The notes beneath the pieces are model-generated. The model ran no database searches. It saw only the letters and a program-made list of their open reading frames with translations, and had not been told where the DNA came from. Source: Cristatella mucedo (lineage: Eukaryota; Bryozoa; Phylactolaemata; Cristatellidae). From it: a stretch of DNA of 64,000 bases. Position 1 is the first letter of the stretch; each line of letters begins with the position of its first letter. Positions 48,300-59,947 of this stretch are shown piece by piece. The stretch spans positions 682,001-746,000 of the forward strand of contig WPIO01000058.1 in the NCBI GenBank assembly GCA_009760855.2, given 5' to 3'. The translations under genes were made by a program, and so were the position numbers.

Positions 48300-50180
48300 C
48301 AAACTCGAGGCTTAATTTTCAAAATATTTCCGTTTAATATGGGAACCGGCGAGACGACAGGAGGTCAAGGACCATGCGAAAATACATGGATGAAACCAAG
48401 AGACCATATAGGGAGGCTGGTGCGAGCTGCGAGCGAATGGAGCGACCCATAAACCCCACATCTTGAAGTGGATCTTGAAGTCGATTTGATGCTTGATAGG
48501 GAGCATGTGAAGCTCACGTGTAAGTGGTTTTATGTAGCGGCTACGCCGTTAATGGCCAGATGAGCAGATGAGCTGCTGAGTTTCGCAATAGTTGCAGCAG
48601 CATAAAAAAGGCACATGATGGTAATCCTATAAAAAATTCGATTATTTAGACGCGATGTCATAAGCGGGTTAACTAGTTTGGCTGTCGTATCCTTGTCTAG
48701 TCACGCCCTAATTCTGGCAATATTCCTCAGATGAACGTAGATTTACTTGTCAGTGACAGCAATTAGGCTATCTAATGACAACTCTTTTGTCTTTTGGAAC
48801 AGTGCCTCCATATTTACGCACAGACGCCACTGGCGTGATTTTAAATTAGCCCCTCTTGACGGTTGACATAGGCTTTCTAGCAAGAGAGTGACACTAGGCT
48901 TCTCATAACTGTTAGGTTGGTCTTATCTTTGTTAGGCTTCAGGAATTTAGTGTGGCCATCCTTGTGCAAACGTTGTCAAAGCAGCCGGCAAGAAATTAAG
49001 ATAGAAGGTGAGTTTGAGCTGAGTGCTATCTGTATAGGGAGTCAGTGGTGAATCGCGTCAGATGCTGCTGAGAGCTGTGGGAGAACCGGCAACGAGTCCC
49101 CATCGTAATCAGCATGACTCGGAATGTCGCGGCAAGTCCGAAGCATAGCAGTTTCTGTGGAGTAGTGAGCTCTAAACTCCGAATAGAACTTGCGAGCCAG
49201 ATATTGTGAGCTGATTTAATCGTTTACCTACTGGCCCATCACTCGTTTAACTGTCTTGGATAAAAATGGCAGAGGATAGACTGGAGGAAAGCTACCAAGA
49301 TCTAAGAAATTTTCATTCAGTAGCTTGACAGCCGCTGCATTCAGAGGGTAGAGACTTTATCGGTAACAAGGGACATATTCACAATATTTTGTATATTATT
49401 CAGAAATAATCTATATATATATATATATAATCTCATACGAACTCTTGGAAGAAGGCCTAGTTGACTGTACGTGTTTCATGTAATGAAATAAAAATTTAGA
49501 GATGAGTTTATAATATAAGCGTGAAGGAGGAGAGAGGAAAAGAGCTTTATGCAGAGCGGTGCCTTTCCAGTGATTTCAGTGAGGGGATGGCTTTCTTATC
49601 AATTTTATCTGACCAAAGAATAATTTGAAGAAACTTGCTGCTAAGTCGTCAATGTGCATCAATGGTTAACTTTAGTGTTTTTGAGCTGTTAAGAAGACAT
49701 TCGATAGCGGATATTAACAATGTGGGATTATTGATACCACTGATTCTACATAAACTTTGGCCTTAGCCTTAGCTATAATTAATTCAACCACAATAATAGT
49801 CAAGCAATAAGAGTTGGACACTTAGTCCCAAAGTTTCGGTGGCCTTCACAAGTCGACGCTTGGCATTCCTTGCTCTCTTTATGTCAGCCATAAACCAATG
49901 GCCGTCTCGGCCGGGACGGAAACTTCGCTTAGTCAGCTGTGCAAACTCATCCAGGGTGTTGGCTAGCGTCGTACTTTAGCATTGCACCAGAGAGGGTGGT
50001 CGGTGGCAGGATCAATTAGAAAGGCAGAGTACCCAAGCTCACTGCGGACATCATCGATGTTTCGAGACCTAAGGCTGACATGACTCGAACATCATTTTGG
50101 ATGCCGAAATAGAAATATGTTCAAGGGCGAATGAAATTCGAATACGATCAAATGCCAGGAATGAGACGACGATTGGGGTC
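48300..50180 (-). mobile_element. Old L2-related LINE, RT and linker remnants
   Basis: Minus-strand sequence follows the L2 order: distal ORF2 at 48,480-48,900, RT remnants near 48,900-49,330 and the endonuclease-RT linker at 49,550-49,950. It is heavily mutated with stops in all frames and includes an AT run at 49,410-49,428. Confidence 0.55.
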
Positions 50181-50182
50181 AA

Positions 50183-50635
50183 TCATAATAATGCATTAAT
50201 AATAGTAATTAATTTGATATAGCGCCATCAGTGAACTCAATCTCTTTCTAGGCACTTTACATTTGCAGCAAGGGAAGTAGGATCGAATGGTTAGTGGTCT
50301 CATGCTCAATAGGCAACAAGAATAACATGGTTAGGGGTGGCATGAACAGGGTCGGCATGCAAGTTTGTTTAGTGGCAGCACGAACACTGTCAGCAGGCAT
50401 AAGCGCATACAGGACGAATCAAAGAGACAAGGAACCTAAAAGTGAGTGACAAAACCTTGAATTCGATTCGTCGCTTGACTGGGAGCTAGTGCAGGTCGGC
50501 GAGAAGTATGAGTTGTATGATGTGGCAATTGTGACGCTCACGACAGACAACCCTCGCTGGAGAGTTTTGCACCAGCTTTAAGCGTGATTGCTTATGCTGA
50601 TAGACCAGTCAGCAGTGAGTTACAGATGTCAAGCT
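50183..50635 (-). mobile_element. L2 LINE copy, 3' part with tail
   Basis: AAT-rich end, reversed tail ('ctttctaggcactttacatt', 'tgcagcaag'), 3' UTR, then ORF2 C-terminus cut off at about 50,635. An internal deletion removes part of the 3' UTR/ORF junction near 50,430. Confidence 0.8.
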
Positions 50636-51611
50636 TATCACTACCTGAACGGAAAAATAGAGACTCGAAAGGTTGTTTAGCAAAAACCAAGAAAGGCTTT
50701 AAATCGAAAGACCTTTCAACGACAATAGCTACAGACCCCATTTTTCAGCGATCTTGGAGTACGAAAACAGGAGAGGTCTTTTGGGGTAGCAGAGCATTTC
50801 GTCGGATTCAGCCAGGTCTCGGTATCAGCCAAGGGGTCATTAGCGTCGTCGATTATCAGGCTGCTAACAACTGACGGTTTATTGCACAAACGGCCGACAT
50901 TCGAGAGGCATTATTTTAAACAAGTCCCGAGGTTAGCGTTGGCCTTATCACTGCTAAGTTCGAGAAATCAGGAGCAATTCTAACGGAAGCGCGCGGGTAG
51001 CAGTTCGTAAAATTTAGACTTTCTCCAATTCAGAACGTGCGCTGCGGTGGCACATTGGCATGCATTGGCACACGCATGTCAGTCTGGGTCCTGGCAGCCC
51101 CCTAGCTAGGGAAGATATCGTGCTAAAAAATGCACCAGACATGCAGTAGTGCCATCTGCATGATCTCCAAAAGACAGCTGGCATGCACAGTCACACTAGA
51201 TTGTCAGGGGACCGGTACTTATTTTGCAGCTTGCGGGGCCTCGTGCGACATTCGCGAAGAAAACGCGGTGGTGACCGATTGCCTGTCCATTCTAGTGTAA
51301 TTTGCAAGGCATTGTGGCCAGCTGCCTGTCGGGAGAATGAAGTACCTGCATTATTCTTTCTCTCTTATGAGTCGATGTTTTCAGTCAGAAGTTGGCGCTC
51401 TTCGGGTCCTAGCCTGCGGAAATCACTTTGTTCGCGACAGCTCGTTCTCTGCTGCTGCCGAGTCGGGCGCTTCCTGCCTAGCTGACAGACGCCGCTGCTT
51501 CCAGGCAGCCCACTTCCTTTGCTATCCTCCTGACTCAGTTGTGCTAGTCACTTCCCCATTGCTTCGCGAGGGGGCAGTCGGTTGGCTACCGCACGCACAC
51601 TGAAAGCCACT
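50636..51611. other. Intergenic, nothing recognised
   Basis: Mixed DNA. Overlapping frames up to 100 codons near 51.2-51.6 kb have no domain. Confidence 0.35.
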
Positions 51612-52012
51612 CGGGAATCAAATCTGTTAGCTACACCTCGTACGAATGTTAAATCCTTTGGAGACCGTGCCTTTAGTTCGTATGCTCCCAAAACATGGAA
51701 CTCACTTCTGACTGACGTCGCGACATCAGATGATTGGACGCATTTTAAAGGAAGCTAAAACGTATCTATTTATCACACCATTTAGTGTGTCCAAGTGAAT
51801 TGTCCTTAATCTACTTATGGGTGCTGAGCTGTTCATGCTGCCACTAAATGTCTGAACCTGTGCATTTATCACCTCTAACCATGTTATGCCTGTTGACGTT
51901 GAGCGTTCTACCATTTCGATCATGCTTCCTGTACATCATATCTAAAGTGCCTATAAATAAATTAAGTTTTTTGAGGGCGCAATACAAATGTATTATTATT
52001 ACTAATAATAAA
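51612..52012 (+). mobile_element. L2 LINE copy, ORF2 end to tail
   Basis: 'aatcctttggagaccgtgcc', 'gttcgtatgctcccaaaaca' and the 3' UTR with tail 'ctaaagtgcctataaataaa' and ATT repeats. The frame is broken in the last residues. Confidence 0.8.
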
Positions 52013-52376
52013 TCAATAAGTAAAAAATACTTCAGTGTTTCACGTAAGAAATTTTCTGTGAATATGAATCATGTGGCGGTAGGTGGAGGTCGGTGCGAGC
52101 GAGCATTCAGCGGAGCCAACGTAGGCGAAGATCGCCACGTGGCCAAATAGACACTGTTGTAAAGTTGAAAGGAACGCCCAAAGCAGAAAGAAGGTGTCTA
52201 TAAACAAGATGTTTTCGACAGTGAACCGGCTGTGGCAGACAGCTCTATCACCAAAGCGAGTATGCTGCAGTCTACACAAATGAATTGTAATATATATTAT
52301 ATATTATATATTACACGCTTGGACAATGCAGCGCCAGCCGATCTACCGATTTATTAGCAAATTTTGCACCTTTGTT
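52013..52376. other. Intergenic, AT-rich patch
   Basis: A short TATAT-rich run lies at 52283-52312. Otherwise nothing recognised. Confidence 0.35.
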
Positions 52377-52507
52377 AATCAAGCATGATATTACTCAGCA
52401 TTCAATTGCGTTTCCCTTTGCAGCAAATGTAAAGCGCCTAGAAAGAGATTGAGTTCTCTGAGGGCACCTCATCAAGTGCATTATCATTACTATTATTGTT
52501 ATTACCT
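52377..52507 (+). mobile_element. L2 LINE 3' tail
   Basis: 'gcgtttccctttgcagcaaa', 'tgtaaagcgcctagaaagag' and 'attgagttctctgagggc', with ATT repeats. Near-identical to the tail at 38,940-39,010, so young. Confidence 0.87.
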
Positions 52508-53630
52508 CAACCTTCACTGGCAGACATGCATGCACCAGACGAGCCTGTAGAGGTCGTAAAATAACCCAGCAGCTTCTGGCGCCACTGACTTTGTCCACAA
52601 AGCTACATCAAGCAGCAAGCAGAGACAAGGATCGACCGATTAGAGATCTGTAAATGCCAGTCATCAGCCGACGCAGTACACGCGCTAGTTTGCAGGAGCC
52701 CAACGGAAGGTACTTTAGGAGTCTAGTATCACAGTCGGGTACCGTGGACACCACACCACGGCAACTGACAAACGGCCGGTAAAGCTCTACCCTTTGGTGA
52801 GGCTTGAACCTCTGGTCATTGGAGTGGTAAATCATGTACACTGAGCGCTTGGCTACTGAAAGGGAATCTGACGTGTAAAACTTGTTTGAGCAAACTGTAT
52901 CAATGGTTCGCTTTCATGCACATAAGCAGCATCTGTGACAGCCTGCCCTTAGTGATCTGCTGATCGTGTGCACGGCACAATTGTCTCAATTCCAATCGAG
53001 TACCCTTGTCGCAGCCAGCCTTTCGCAGCTAGGCGTCTGAATGTGTTTTCGATCCGAAAACTTGTGCAGTTAAAAGAAAATGCTCTGGGAAAGAGCCATC
53101 TCTCGCTGTCCGTCTGTGCAGAGCAACTTGAACTGCTAGCTTGAGCGACGAGAATGGACGTCGGCCCGCCATCCGCCGGTCGACCTATCTCGTAAGAGTA
53201 CATAGCTACTGCAGTCGTCACTGGGAGGGCCAGGAAACCCGCTAAGACATCCTCAACGTCAGAGCCACCCAGCTGGCAAACACCGCCAGCATTCCGCTGG
53301 GAACCGCGCTATCGGCTCACATTGCTGGCACGCCCACCTGCATCGGACAAATCGGAGCCGTATTAGCAAACGCTTTCGCCGTTGGACGAAACTACAGACG
53401 CAGGTCGCAGAGGCGTACTACAACTGGTCATTCGCTGGCCGCCCGTGGCGTGCCGATGCTCTTTCCCACCGCGGACCTCGTGCTGTTTACGGCCACTCTG
53501 GCCGCAGCGTTAACGCCCTAGAGATCGTTGGGCGAAAGCCAAGGTTCTCCCTGCATAGTACACGAAACAGGGTGACCTTTCTGATCAAGGCCATTAGCGA
53601 AAAACTCGTGCACAAGGTTCTTTCTCCCCG
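52508..53630. other. Intergenic, with one tRNA-like relic
   Basis: Minus-strand 'tagccaagcgctcag' and 'agaggttcaagcctc' near 52,785-52,860 resemble Pol III A- and B-boxes, possibly a SINE or tRNA relic. From 53,100 the DNA turns GC-rich without a supported gene. Confidence 0.35.
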
Positions 53631-53632
53631 CC

Positions 53633-53663
<31 letters not shown>

Positions 53664-53810
53664 TTTCTCTCACTCCCTCACTCTCTCTCTCTTTCGCTCT
53701 CTCTCTCTCCCACTCTTTCTCTCATTCACTCGCTCTCTGCATTTCTCTCTCTTCCTCTCTCTCTCTCCCTCACTCTCTCTCCCTCACTCTCTCTCACGCT
53801 CTTTCTGTCG

Positions 53811-53904
<94 letters not shown>

Positions 53905-53968
53905 GTCTCTCTCTCCTTCTCCTTCTCTCTCTCCCTCTCTCTTTCTCTCATGCCCTCTCTTTCTCTCC
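53631..53968. repeat. CT-dinucleotide microsatellite tract
   Basis: About 340 bp of (CT)n with CTCA and CTTT variants at the left and a pure block at 53,815-53,890. The long open frames are low-complexity artefacts. Confidence 0.96.
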
Positions 53969-54659
53969 TCCCATTGTTTGTCGCGCTCGAGATTGTAATA
54001 TTTACTCGCCACCTTGCTGCACAATGCAACGCAGTTTTGCTACTTTTTATTCGCTTCTCTTGAGGGAAATCACCTTGATAATATTCGCTACGTCACGTTG
54101 TCGAGCGCGTCAGTAACTCGGGCGAAAGAAAGCGCTAAATTTGGCTACGCGCGGGGCCGGAGCGGCCTTCGGACGCTGCCGACATCGCACATTCACATCC
54201 GATTTCTTTGTATGATTAGTACCAAACGGAGGACGAAAGGACGGCTTGTATAGTATGCACTCCTTTTTCTAAACGCACCACGCGTCGCCGCCATCCGGGA
54301 AAACGCCGGACCGTCTCATCGCGCTCGTCTCACGAGCGGTGCGAACCGGCCGAGCCAACGGCGGCTCGCGAGAACGCCGCCACCGGATGCGTCGTTCATT
54401 TTTAAAGTGTCCGAGACGCGTCTCACGAGAACAGATCGCTCTCGCTTTGATGTCGCCGGGCCGGAGGTCGCCCTTAAGCCCATGCTATAGCCCACTGCCT
54501 CTAATAGCGAGCAATGGTTGCCAGCGCCAAGCTGCCTTCGGCGGGCGTCTTCGAAATTTCGTTAAATTTGGGTCGCGTTCGGGGCATGCTCGATTTAATA
54601 TAGAACTTCAGTGTGCCGGAGGAAACCAACCCATGACTAGGTGTTTCGCGCAAGGTCAA
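53969..54659. other. Intergenic, CpG-rich, nothing recognised
   Basis: CpG-rich DNA between the CT tract and the L2 endonuclease remnant. No exon supported. Confidence 0.35.
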
Positions 54660-55471
54660 CGTTTCTCCTTTCACAGCCCCTAGATTAATCAAACTGGAGG
54701 TGGAGTTGTTATTATCACGCACTCGAAATTCGACTTCAAGCCATTTGCAGTAACCTCGGAGCAGTCTTTCGAAACTATTGTCTTGATTTTACCCGACAAC
54801 AAGCTACCGATGGCTATCGACCACCAGGTACCAAGTCCTCTATCTCAGATTTCTCTGATCTCATTTCTATTCTACGTGCAAGAAGCCGATCTTTCCTCAT
54901 TGTTGGGGATTTCAACATTCAATTTGATAACTCATCTGACGCCTTCAGCACTGAATTTCATGCGCTGACTGACTCACTGTTTCGTGCGGCTCATGTGCAC
55001 GGCCCTACTCACATCAAGGGTCACACAATCAAGCAACTTTTCTCATGCAACCGCACTTGGTCGTTAATTATTACCAAATCCTGCCTATGTGACCACATGC
55101 AGATCTCATTCAGTCTACAGTGTATGCCCTCCGCCTTCTCATCTAAAATCACATGTGAATCGCGAAACCTCAAGACCCTTGACATCGGTGCAGTCCGTGC
55201 GAGAATATCTGCTTCGCCTCTGCTGCTCAATCCTCCTTCCGACCTGTCATTATTGGTAGATTGCTACAAAAAGACACTAGCTGACATGCTCGACGAGTTT
55301 GCACCTCTGACTAAGCGAACTGTGCGACTTTGCCCAGACGGCCTACGGTTTTACCCAGACATTAAACTAGCTAGGTCTACTAAGCTCAAGCTTGAAAAAG
55401 CATACAAAAGATCAGGACTAACTGTCCATCGACTGGCATACGTGGACTAAAGTAGATCCTACCAAACGCCG
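54660..55471 (+). mobile_element. L2 LINE, endonuclease part (before SINE insertion)
   Basis: Frames encode the C-terminal half of the endonuclease: GGGVVIITHSKFDFK, then SDFSDLISILRARSRSFL in a shifted frame, the metal-binding motif GDFN (54,905-54,916), and CDHMQISFSL where SDH is expected (55,088-55,096; Ser to Cys). The linker region follows. It is truncated at its 5' side and has at least two frameshifts, so it is inactive. Confidence 0.82.
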
Positions 55472-55612
55472 AGCTGGTTTGGTCCAACGGTTAAGGTGCT
55501 CGCACCGACCAAGGTCTGGCTGAGGTCGTGGGCTCGAGCCCCAAGGCATATTTGAAGTGCCTGATAGAGATTAAGTTCTCTTTGGGTGCTATACAAATGA
55601 GTTATATTTTTA
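55472..55612 (+). mobile_element. SINE1 copy nested in an L2 LINE
   Basis: 'gctggtttggtccaacgg', 'ttaaggtgctcgcaccgacc', B-box 'gtgggctcgagcccc', then 'gatagagattaagttctctt', 'tgggtgctatacaaat' and a T-rich end. The L2 linker resumes after it, and 'taccaa' with related flanking bases is seen on both sides, consistent with a decayed target duplication. Confidence 0.82.
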
Positions 55613-57665
55613 TATGTTCTAATACTACTGTATATTGTACCAATCGATCCTAGTACAGAACAATTCTAGCTTCTATGAAAACATTGCTGAATCACAGATG
55701 CACAATCCAAAAACGCTTATGTTGACGATCAACCATCTCCTTAACCGCTCCATGTTAGCTCCTAACCTAGTGATCCTTGGGATGATCTAGCTGATCACTT
55801 CTCTAGCTTCTTTGTCAACAAGAAAGACGAGATCAAGGAGTCCATCCCTAAGATGACAGCATCTCCCTGGAATGCTGTCCCTCAATTCCATGCAGCATCT
55901 CAATGTCTTCATTCAAGCAGGTCACTAGTGACATCGTCCAAAAATTCATATCCCAACCAAAGAAGACAGCTAGTCCTCTGAACCCTATTCACACGGTCCG
56001 GCTTCGACTATGCATTGATCTGCTGCTGCCATGCATAAAAAAACATCAAAATATGTCATTAGCCTCAGTTCATGTCCCGAACCTTTCAAAAAGGCTGTAG
56101 TTAGGCAAGAGCGAAACACTTAATCAAGAAAACTTGAGCAACTTCGGCCCAGTCTCACTTCTATCGTCCCTATCACAGACACTGGAATGAGTCGTGGCAA
56201 ACCAGCCTAACTCATACGTTGAAACTATAACCTTGCTATTTAGTTCCAGTCTCGTTTCAGCGCTAATCACTCCGCTGAGTCGGCATTGCTTCTGGTGTAT
56301 AACGACCTACTTGAGAATGCCGACTAACGTAGAGTATCTCTGCTTGTTTTGCTCAATCTTTCGGTAGCTTCTGGTACTATCGCTCACCAAGTCCTTCTTG
56401 AGTGCCTCTCATCTTTCCTGTGCATCACTGGCACTGCTTTGCAATGGTTTAGGTCCTATCTCAGTGAGAGACTCCAGAGTATTGATGTGAATGGACAAAG
56501 ATCATCCGAGGTACCACTGAATTATGGGGTACCTAAGGGATCTCTGCTTGATCCCATTCTTTCCACGGTTTGTACTCTGCCTCTTGCTGATGTGATTGCC
56601 AAGCACAATCTAGGCTTTCGCTTCTATGCAGGTGACACTAAGTTGTACCTTTGCTTTGATCCCTTCCAGCCTTCCAGCACGTCGAATACTCTCAACTCAC
56701 TTGCTGCATATATCGATGACATCTGCGCATGGATGGAAGCAAACTTTCTTAAATTGAATGATGATAAAACCAGCTTACTAGTTATAGGCAAACCAGGTGT
56801 GATTCAGAAATTGGAAAGGTTAACGCTCACAATCGGTTCTGCCAGCATATCTTCTGTTGGATCTGCACGAAATCTAGGTATCCTGTTTTAAAGTGACCAT
56901 TCTTTAGACGACCACATCAGCTCCCAAGTCAACCTACTTTCAGCTACATAACTTTGCTAAAATGTTGGCTTGCTTTGACAGAGATACCACATCTAAATTT
57001 ATCCGTGCATTTGTGACATTCCGTCTTGAATTCTGTAACTCACTACTTGCTGGTCTTCCGGCCTGAGCACTCTTACGCTTACAGCTTCTGCAAAACTTTG
57101 CAGCTAGGCTTGCTTATCGTGAGCGTCGCAGTTGCCACATCACACCTTCTCGCCGACCTGCACTGGCTAGCAGTCAAGCAACGGATTGACTTCAAGGTTT
57201 TGTCACTCACTATTAGGTCCCTTCATTATTTGGCTCCAGCCTACCTATCAGGTCTACTCACTCACCAGGCCAAGCATCGTACCACCCGCTTTTAGGAATC
57301 TAACTGTTTACCTATACCTCGCACGAATCTCACATCTTTTGAAGGCCATGCATTTAGTTTGCATGCTTCCAAAGCCTGGAACTCACTCTCGACTTGCATC
57401 ACAACATCCCCTGACTTGTCCTCATTTAAAAAGAAACTAAAATGCACCTATTTATCGCAGCATTTCGTGGGTCCCTGCGATTCGTCATTCATGTATTGTG
57501 CATGCTGCCACTATCCGAACTGGCTTGCTGACCCTATCATTTCACCCCTAGCCATGTTACTCCTGTTGTTTATTGAGCATGCTACCACGGACTATTCGAC
57601 TGTGCTTCCATTTCTGCAAACGTAAACTGAGGGTGCTACATTAAATGCGTTATTGTTATTATTAT
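55613..57665 (+). mobile_element. L2 LINE, RT to tail (after SINE insertion)
   Basis: It continues the linker, RT, C-terminal domain, 3' UTR and an eroded tail with ATT repeats. Together with 54,660-55,471 this is the longest L2 copy in the window, about 2.9 kb of LINE sequence. The RT is catalytically dead, as described in the pseudogene entry. Confidence 0.85.
56100..57475 (+). pseudogene. L2 ORF2 reverse transcriptase, catalytically dead
   Basis: The best frame (56,349-56,891) shows motif A as LNLSVASGTIAH, losing both Asp seen in LDLSAAFDTIDH, motif B as GVPKGSLLDP (Gln to Lys), and the catalytic box as FYAGDTKLY (first Asp of YADD to Gly). Frameshifts and stops break the N-terminal and C-terminal parts. 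Compared with the 37.4 kb copy this is older and clearly inactive. Confidence 0.82.
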
Positions 57666-59039
57666 TGAGGTTTGAGCCCCCCCCCCCGTCCTTGACTTAA
57701 TCCGGCCCTACGTGGCCGGCCCCTGTGGGTGAACGGGGTCCGTCGAGCTTCTGAGACTTGAGTGACTTGAACCCATAGCTGCTTGGCCAACAGCGTTCCC
57801 TGAGCGGCAGCGCTCGGATAGTCTGCTCAGAGTCTAGAGCTCCGTGAAAGGCCTATTATTTCACACGGTCTACAGACAGCTGACCTAAACTGTAAAGTCT
57901 TGCTTGGAACTTCAAGGATCTGAGGCATCTGGCAGGCACGTAGTCTACAGTTGGTGGCTCCCTAGTTATCGGCGACCCTGAGCCGGGCAGCTCTTCGAGA
58001 CGGCAGGAAGCGAACGCCACGCCCATCATTCTGCACATTGCTGCGGATTCCATCTCGCTGCTTCTCTGCTTCTTTCGACAAGCCGAGCCTCCGAGATCGA
58101 AGTGGCGAGCAGCGACGTTCGGCCCACGCTCCCGGGCATCCTGCCAGGAAGCGAATTGCTACTTCATAACATAACATAACATAACAGTCCGACGCCAAGT
58201 ACATGTAGCGTGCGCATGACCTGGATAGGGCCAGCTACCGCAGCCGAAGGGCAGGTGGCCGACCTCTCGGGGCATTCTGCCTGCGAGCCAGAGGCTCGCA
58301 GGCAGAATGCACTCGCCGGCGCTCGTGGGACGGTGCGCTGAAGGAAGCTGACTCTCGGGCCGGGTGCCGCCGGGCTGAGACCGCGCGGCACCCGCTAGTG
58401 CTGCGGCCGCGGCCGCGGCCGCGGCTAGCCGTGCGTTCCCACGACTCTGTTGCGACAGGCTCTTTGACGACGCGCGGTCACGTTTGACGGAGCGTCGCAG
58501 GGAAACCGGGCGCCACGGATCCGGCGCCCAGCCGGCCTCGCTGGGCATGCTGGCACCGGACCAGGCGACCGGCGGAGCATTTTTCTTGCTAATGCTCCAT
58601 TAGCGTCGAAGAAAGTACCCGAACTTGAGCAGGCAAAGCGTTTTGACAGCCGCTCGGCGGCGCCTCGCTCGCTGCGGCTCGCGGCGAGCCTTGTTTTCGC
58701 ACGTGGATTTCTCGCTCTCAAACGAATCTCTACTCTCCAAATTCAGTTTCCATCATCAAGAGTGGCGCTACCGGGCCGCACGATTGGGTCTCTGACCTAA
58801 CCACAACACCATTCTTCGCTGGCCACAGAACCACGCGATTCGCGGTGACCTCGCCGCGACCGACCTGTCGTGCTCTCGGCGTGACGCTAAGGAGAGTACG
58901 AGTGCCGCCGCTTGGCCGGCACGTGCTCCCTACGCTTCCGGCGCTGCCTGCTGCCGGCGGCGGCTACCGTCGCCTGCGTCCTTCCCATGGAGTCGCCGCG
59001 CTTCAGCGCACTTACGCTGTACACTTCTACGCGCCCAGG
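57666..59039. other. Intergenic, CpG-rich from about 57,950
   Basis: It contains an 11-base poly-C run (57,677-57,687), (ATAAC)n at 58,166-58,185, a hairpin at 58,272 (listed separately) and a GCGGCC repeat at 58,403-58,425. Overlapping Arg/Ala-rich frames on both strands are GC shadows. No gene is supported. Confidence 0.4.
58272..58310. repeat. Perfect fold-back hairpin, 18 bp arms, 3-base loop
   Basis: Arms 58272-58289 and 58293-58310 are exact reverse complements with loop AGA. No transposon termini are visible. Confidence 0.95.
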
Positions 59040-59200
59040 TCGTAGCCCAATGGCGAAGGAGCTCGACGCTCCGCGCGAGATTCAGATCTTGGGTTCGAGC
59101 CCCGCGCAGAAGAATATCCTCCACTGCCCACTGTACAGACAGGAGTGAGAGCCGCTGACGCTCTCCTGACGCTATTCGAATGAGCCGGTAGAATCGGCCG
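59040..59200 (+). mobile_element. SINE2-like copy
   Basis: A-box 'tagcccaatggcgaagg' and B-box 'ttgggttcgagccccg', followed by 'gagccgctgacgctctcctg' and 'gccggtagaatcggccgct', which resemble the SINE2 distal part. The head is well kept, so a tRNA pseudogene is an alternative. Confidence 0.6.
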
Positions 59201-59380
59201 CTATTTCCCTTCCTCTACTTGGTTGAATCGGACAAGCTTTACTTCACAGCAGTTTCAGCCCGGCAAATTGCACGGCACTATTGCAGCCGCTCTGCGACTA
59301 AGCGGTTTTATTTTAGAGCTGGCTCTGTGGCTTCTAAGGGGCATCACACCCGGATTCAGTTTCGCTGCAAAAGTGCGATA

Positions 59381-59505
59381 CAATTCATTCGTATAGCGCC
59401 CCAAGAGAATTGAATTTCTATCCGGGCGCTTCATGCGTGCCGCAGGGTCCGGGAACCCACTACCTCGGTCTTCAAGGCGAGCACCCTACTCTTGAGCCAA
59501 GCCAG
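59381..59505 (-). mobile_element. SINE1 copy
   Basis: Minus strand: 'ggcttggctcaagagtaggg', 'tgctcgccttgaagaccgag', B-box 'gtgggttcccggaccctg', then 'gaagcgcccggatagaaatt', 'caattctcttggggcgct' and 'atacgaatgaatt'. Both L2-like stems remain. Confidence 0.78.
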
Positions 59506-59814
59506 AGCTGCCGATTTGAACAAATTAGCGCAATGAAACGGATGAAAAGAAATGCTGAGCAATGACTTCAATGTGATGGGACCGCCAGTCGGATGTGCGA
59601 ACGCACCGCTTAACCAGCGCAAAGGATACCGTAGAGGTAGGGAGAAAAGATACGACTGCTAAGCCTCGGGGCTGAACCTACACCATCCAATATTGGAAGC
59701 TAAGGCGATACCAACTCACTTTAACAGCGCTCAAAACAGTCTGATAGGACTGCCTAAGCACTGTGTGCTGACCACCCCAGTTAAATAACAAGTAAACATT
59801 GACTGATTCATTTA
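59506..59814. other. Intergenic, nothing recognised
   Basis: About 310 bp of mixed DNA between two SINE copies. Nothing recognised. Confidence 0.35.
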
Positions 59815-59947
59815 CATAGCAGCAACAGAGCCTAAATAGCTACCACCACCGTTTGCATTGGGAAATATGGAATTGCCGCTCCCCATAGGACTCGAACCGA
59901 CGACCTGGGTCGTGAAGTGCGAACGCCTTACAGCTGGGCCAAGACAC
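59815..59947 (-). mobile_element. SINE2 copy, well preserved
   Basis: Minus strand: A-box 'cttggcccagctgtaagg', 'cgttcgcacttcacgaccca', B-box 'gtcgtcggttcgagtcct', 'cggcaattccatatttccca', then 'aacggtggtggtagctattt'. It matches the 46.2 kb copy in order and spacing. Confidence 0.78.

Noticed and set aside
53400-53540. RADALSH-like segment reminiscent of an LTR-retrotransposon RNase H end
   Set aside because: The similarity is a few residues only. No protease, RT, integrase or LTR is nearby.
59040-59115. Functional tRNA gene
   Set aside because: A- and B-box-like sequences are present, but no clean cloverleaf with a paired acceptor stem was found, and SINE2-like sequence follows.
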